Assembly: GCA_025667525.1 (NCBI GenBank)
Contig: JANFOE010000587.1
Location: forward strand, 62,001-126,000
Length of the DNA stretch: 64,000 nucleotides
Source of the DNA: Glebionis coronaria
Taxonomy: Eukaryota; Streptophyta; Magnoliopsida; Asterales; Asteraceae
Direction: 5' to 3'
Shown here: positions 59,629 to 64,000 of the stretch, in pieces
Layout of the letters: each line of letters begins with the position of its first letter
How positions within the stretch are numbered: position 1 is the first letter of the stretch
Program-made: the position numbers and the translations under genes
The notes under the pieces: generated by a model
Seen by the model: the letters and a program-made list of their open reading frames with translations, nothing else
The model's database searches: none
Told to the model about the DNA's origin: nothing

Positions 59629-60607
59629 TCAAACCTTACATGTCCCCCGTACACGACATTCTCTGCCATCACCTAGCAGTAGATTACCACCGTCATACTC
59701 CTTAAAATCAACCAAGTAATCTCTCATGTATTTCATATGGCATGAGCCCCTTAAATCCATGATCCAGTCCAAAAGTTCATCAACACTTATAGCCATCATA
59801 ACATCAACATTTCCATACCCATCAGCTCCAAAATCGGATACCTGATCTTTATTTGTGACAAAATCTTGAGATTTCTTGTGATTATACATGGGACAATCCC
59901 TCTTCAAATGATCCTCAGACTGACATATATAACACCTGAGTCTGTCGCTCCTTCCTTGTGACTTTGACCACGAACTTTTTGCACCATACTCCATATCTCT
60001 CTGACCAGATCTCTCCCTCACATACAACCCTTCACTACCATCACCCTTTGCTTCCGTTATCTTCTGAAGTTTCCTAGAATTAAGTGTCGTGAGCACGTCT
60101 TCTAGCTTCAAAGTATCCCGCCCATATAACAAAGTCTCCACGAAATTATCGTAAGCCGATTGTAAAGATGTGAGTAGTAATAAGGCCTGATCCTTATCCG
60201 ATATAGTAGTATCTATAGCCGCTAAGTCACTTACAAGCTTGTGAAACTCATCAATATATTCAGACTGACTCATACCTTGATGCATTTAAAAAGTATATAA
60301 TTTTTTTAAAGTACAAACGATTAGCTAAAGACTTTGTCATGTATGAAGTCTCTAACTTTTTCCAAATCCTCGCAGAAGTCGTCTCCTTGGTGATCTCCCG
60401 TAGTACGTGATTACCTAAACACAAGATCAACGCGCTGTAAGCCTTTTTCTGAAAGACGTTATCGTACGCCATTATTCAGGTGGCGGGCAATTCCTCCAAT
60501 GTTACATCTAATCCCAGATGTTCCAACAAAGTCTTCATCCTTACCTGCCATAACCCGAAGTCATTCTTCCCATCGAATTTCTCGATGTCAAACTTGTTCA
60601 GTGTCAT
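59629..60607 (-). pseudogene. Gag of the minus-strand copia element
   Basis: Starts at ATG 60607 (MTLNKFDIEKFDGKNDFGLW). A TGA after LEELPAT (near 60480), then ITKETTSARIWKKLETSYMT, then a frameshift near 60280 into YIDEFHKLVSDLAAID. A CCHC knuckle, CYICQSEDHLKRDC, lies near 59895-59935. The protease-like DWIMDLRGSCHMKY (D-x-G replaced by D-L-R-G) follows at about 59735-59770. Packages element RNA if intact. Confidence 0.8.
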
Positions 60608-61452
60608 CTTATTTTAACCCTTTGCTAACCATGTAACCTTTTGTGAATTTACCTACACAAAAAACACGATTTAGCAAAGTACCCCGTTTATAAAACACCA
60701 TTGCTTTATCGATATTACCCTAAGATAAAAATCTTAGAAATCGATCAAATCAGGTAACCCTTCAAAAGAAAAACCCTTTCTTACTTAAATAACGACTGAA
60801 CAATGGAAATTAACCTATCCAAAAAATCGACAACCCTTGAATCAAGAAAATACCCGACATCTTTTGAAGTAACCCTTGTTGTACTATTAATTTTGCAAAA
60901 CTAATCTCTAAAAACCTAAGAAATCTTGCAACCTCGATAAGTCTTGAACGTTCTTTATCCCTTTGCTGATTTGCTAAACCTTGTGAAAAAACTCACAATC
61001 ACAAACGACAAATTCTCTTCGGTAATTCGCTAAACCTTGTGATATATTAAACCTCACAATCACGAATTATCAAGTCCCCTTGTGTAAACACTTCAAAGTA
61101 AAATATTACTTTTGTTTTAATAAAACTAAAGTAATAACCCAAACTTATCTTTAGGCCCAATGTAAACTTGACCCAATTTAAAAGTATGTTATAGAACCCT
61201 TTGAAGTAAAACTAGTAGTTGTCTTTTTTTAACAAAATCAACCACGTCCTTCTTCTTCCTTCTCTGTCAGTTGACAAAAAAAAACCTCCACAAAAAAAAT
61301 GCTCGATACAACAATAATTAATACCGAACCTTGGCACTTTTAAAGAAGGCATAAACCCTTTTATGTCAACACCTGCTGATCTTGATGTCGAATAGCCTCA
61401 ACACCTAGAACTCTTTCCACCGATCGATCCTAGAACTAGAGAGATCCGTGAA
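60608..61452 (-). other. Long untranslated leader of the minus-strand copia element
   Basis: No ORF. About 850 bp between PBS and gag, containing a short direct repeat ('gctaaaccttgtga…ctcacaatcac') near 60970 and 61030. Confidence 0.5.
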
Positions 61453-61469
61453 CCAAATCTCTGTTACCA
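61453..61469 (-). promoter_or_regulatory. Primer-binding site of the minus-strand copia element
   Basis: The minus strand TGGTAACAGAGATTTGG is close to the initiator tRNA-Met type PBS and adjoins the LTR. Confidence 0.6.
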
Positions 61470-61473
61470 CTAG

Positions 61474-61777
61474 TAGTATTAATCGACTACAACCTCGCTA
61501 GTAGATGCGAAAACCACGATCAAAGAACTATCGACAAAATAGAGAACCCACAAGGTATGTATCCCTAATCGATTAGATTAGTTATTGATAAGAAAGCATT
61601 ATGAATCCCTTCCCCCTTTTATAGAGATGAGGGGGAACCGACTTATTACAAAGTCCTACGGGTCGGGTTGGGCTTATAACAACCAATCGACCTTTCTTCT
61701 ATTAGCTATAGAAAACTCGGCACTTAAGCTCATAGACATCAAGCTAACTTATGCTAATAAAGACTAGAAACCTAACA
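61474..61777 (-). repeat. 5' LTR of the minus-strand copia element
   Basis: Starts TGTTAGGTTTCTAG on the minus strand at 61777. Colinear with 46276-46592. The inner end is set from homology and the PBS; a terminal CA is not evident. Confidence 0.7.
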
Positions 61778-61814
61778 TAACACATTCAAATATTGATACT
61801 ATTATTATAAGACT

Positions 61815-61999
61815 CAGGGGCGGAGCCAGAGAATAAATCATCAGGTGCACAAAATTTTTAATAGGAATATTTATATAACACTTAATTTGGGACCGGGTTC
61901 ATTTTGAAAAAATCGAGACTTTTAGCATAAAAGTACATTACGCGACAAAATTCCATTGGGTTCTCGTACATCCCCGGGAACCCCCGTAGCTCCGCCCTG
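61815..61999. mobile_element. Small hAT-like MITE
   Basis: Begins CAGGGGCGGAGCCAGA and ends GTAGCTCCGCCCTG, inverted repeats of the common plant hAT MITE type. The flanks (ataagact, attataac) do not give an exact 8-bp duplication. 185 bp. Confidence 0.7.
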
Positions 62000-63129
62000 A
62001 TTATAACTCAAGATGACGTATAATTATAGACAATATAACTTCAAAAAATGTAAATAGGTTGAAATACTACGATCTCATAAATCTGTTGATGTTAACAATA
62101 TCTCTTCTCAAAGACTCGAACCAGGCAATTAACTCTTATCCAAACGACTGAATAAGTAAAGAGTTATGCTTGAACATTTGTGAATCTTTATATGACCATC
62201 TATAACCAATCAATTGAACGTTTATGAGAAAAAAAATATCAGTAAAGCAAGACTCCGTTGTATGGTGAGACTCATCGTGCCCACCATATTTGCCAAAATC
62301 AAACTTTGTTATCTATGTCTGTTTGCAAACGTAATCAGAAATCTATTTTTGAATCCCTCGCTATCAACAAAGAAAGTCCTCCTACATGTTTAGACTTTTG
62401 TTCGTTAATTAACCATAGCATGTAAACATTCAGCATGGTGAGACTCATCGTCTAGCTCTTTCGTCAAACATTAGCAGCTTCTTGCCATTTTCGTGCTTTA
62501 CCCCTTATTTGCTAGAAGAAGAAAATGATGCGATGCGAGTATGTAGTATGTTTGTAGAAGTTAATTTGATAATGTTGAAATTACTGTCAAGTTGCTTGGA
62601 TATTCTGTTTAAGCGTCTCAATCTCTTTATTATTCATAAAAGTAGTCGTATGATTTATTCATAGGCAAATAATAAATACTCATTATTAGAAGACGTTAAT
62701 AACAACCTAACAAAACTATCAAAGTACTACTATCTTATACAGTAATACGTAAGTATGTTTGCCAAACCATTTGTTGTTTCTTTATAAATTGAGAACCAAT
62801 AATAACAACCTAACATAATCTATAAAATATTTTCCATGATAAGTTTTAATGACGCTCCTATTGCGCACTAATGAATGTTGAAGAATGAATAGAAACTCGT
62901 TTTTAAACGTATGGAATATAGAAGAATCATTAAGGGCTTTATCTTATTCTAAAATTAATTGAGATAGTTAAGTTGGTCATTAGAAGTTTTTTGGAAAGTA
63001 TTATTAAAAAGGTCTTGAAAACAAAATAAACTAGAAATATGAGTGGATTTTAAACCATAAAACAAAAAGTTTGAAACTTACATACGGTCTAATTAGATGT
63101 TAGTGTGAGCTCAAATCACTACATATAAA
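62000..63129. other. Non-coding stretch
   Basis: No gene or clear repeat seen. 'taataacaacctaacaaaactat' near 62697 and 'aataacaacctaacataatctat' near 62802 form a short direct repeat. Confidence 0.5.
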
Positions 63130-64000
63130 TGTTGGAAAATGTTTTGCAAAATATGGTTTTTGCAATACTTTGGACATAATTTTATATATATGTATATGTT
63201 ATATATATTCGTAGTACTTAGTCGCTTTGCGTTCTCCTCGAAGAGAGCTTCGCAACGAGCTAAAGTATGTCCAATATGAAGTTAATATGAATGAGATATC
63301 GTGTCTCAAAGTGAGTCACGTGAAACACAATATTTGGAAAAATATTTGTCCCACATCGCTTGAAACATGAAGTGAAAACATTTTTATAAGGAAATCCTAG
63401 TTTCTACCCTACAATATCATTTGTGGGTTTTTACTCCCAAGCCTACGCGCGCGCAGGGGGGGGGGTGCAGAAAGTGGGATTTCTAGGCCAAAAATGGGTT
63501 CGAAGCTACTGAAATTGCGCGACCTGCGGACACGAATGCAGCTCCGAAAACTGGCTTGGGTGCGGGCAGATTTCGGTATCTTTTTTTCTGCGAATTCGAT
63601 TTGTTTTTCCAGAAAAATTCTGTACATCTATTTTAGGAATAGATACAGAAACAGAATATTTTGTGTTAAAAAGACAGACATGAAATCTGTTTTAGTTATA
63701 ACAGATTTTCCTGACTGTGGTTTATATTTTCTTTGAGAACAAGTAAAGTTTTCAGTATAAATATAACCTCTTCTCATTCAGTTAAATACATCAGAAAAAA
63801 AACGCAGCTTTTTCCTTACTCCATTATCAGACAGTTTTCCAGCAGCTCGTGGATCAGAAACACGCAAGGCTTCCGTGATCTTTCAGGCAAGTTTGTTAAG
63901 TCCGGCTGTACAACAGCTTTAGACGTTGTACCCTGGGAAACAGACGGCGAATCTGTTTTAAGGGAAGCGTGTTAAACACGTGCCTCGTCTTTGTTTTACT
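63130..64000 (+). repeat. Probable Ty1/copia LTR, running off the right edge
   Basis: Begins TGTTGGAAAATG, contains TTGTCCCACATCGC (a block typical of plant copia LTRs), then a TATA box (TTTATAAGG, near 63384) and a transcribed leader with a G10 run near 63457. Orientation follows the TATA box. The end, the PBS and any coding region lie outside. Confidence 0.55.

Larger units (their letters stand above)
46276..61777 (-). mobile_element. Ty1/copia retrotransposon (minus strand), split by Tat element B
   Basis: LTRs are at 61474-61777 (5') and 46276-46592 (3'). Between them on the minus strand are gag, integrase, a reverse-transcriptase fragment and RNase H, with element B removed. Both LTRs start TGTTAGGTTTCTAG on the minus strand. 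A TAACA pair at 46271-46275 and 61778-61782 may be the target-site duplication, but the sequence around it is itself repetitive. The interior without B is only about 3.8 kb, so part of pol has been deleted. Confidence 0.8.

Noticed and set aside
61778..61782. TAACA as target-site duplication of the minus-strand copia element
   Set aside because: The LTR itself ends CCTAACA, so the apparent repeat may be chance. Kept only as a tentative remark.
63409..63975. ORFs of 72-80 codons at the right edge
   Set aside because: They lie in the leader of a probable copia LTR; no family resemblance.

Overview
The window is plant nuclear DNA. It is AT-rich and intron-bearing and is dominated by nested, decayed LTR retrotransposons and MITEs. 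One recognisable host gene, a 3-ketoacyl-CoA synthase (KCS), lies on the minus strand at 28847-30379. No bacterial operon, tRNA, rRNA or CRISPR structure is visible. The retroelement proteins look like those common in Asteraceae genomes, perhaps tribe Anthemideae. That placement is inference from recalled family resemblance and no search was run.

Layout. 1-9050: right part of a Ty1/copia element, probably Sirevirus lineage (gag, pol, 2.5-kb spacer with repeated polypurine tracts, 3' LTR). It interrupts a minus-strand Ty3/gypsy Tat-type element ('A', 9051-16009). A keeps gag, protease, an archaeal-type RNase H, its 5' LTR and a plus-strand antisense gene, but has lost reverse transcriptase and nearly all integrase. 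16010-28846: mostly non-coding, with an LTR/PBS remnant, an unrecognised cluster of three exon-like blocks (19625-20152), a fold-back element, hAT-like, Stowaway-like and Mutator-like MITEs, and an old LTR-like block. 28847-30379: KCS with one in-frame stop. 31379-42892: a complete Ty3/gypsy chromovirus-like element (Tekay/Del type) with 2.9-kb LTRs, three intron-like gaps in gag, and a hAT MITE inside its integrase. 42893-46270: two LINE fragments, a Mutator-like MITE and a 42-bp minisatellite. 46276-61777: a minus-strand Ty1/copia element whose RNase H is split by a complete 11.06-kb Tat element ('B', 46955-58018) with TSD CCAGC. 61815-64000: a small MITE, empty sequence, and the start of another copia LTR.

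Most notable observation. Tat elements A and B each carry, antisense to gag-pol, a protein gene with a 'putative gypsy-type transposon' N-terminal domain, an acidic or charged linker and a coiled-coil C-terminal part. In both copies the gene is cut by two short GT-AG introns at matching positions and phases (phase 1, then phase 2). The genomic RNA is the opposite strand, so these introns are not removed during retrotransposition. This looks like a separately transcribed, spliced accessory gene. Independently, the chromovirus gag reads through to protease only if three GT-AG gaps of 86, 78 and 77 nt are removed.

Limits. All coordinates and frames were read by eye. LTR identities are hand estimates. 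Most retroelement genes here carry stops or frameshifts and are given as pseudogenes.
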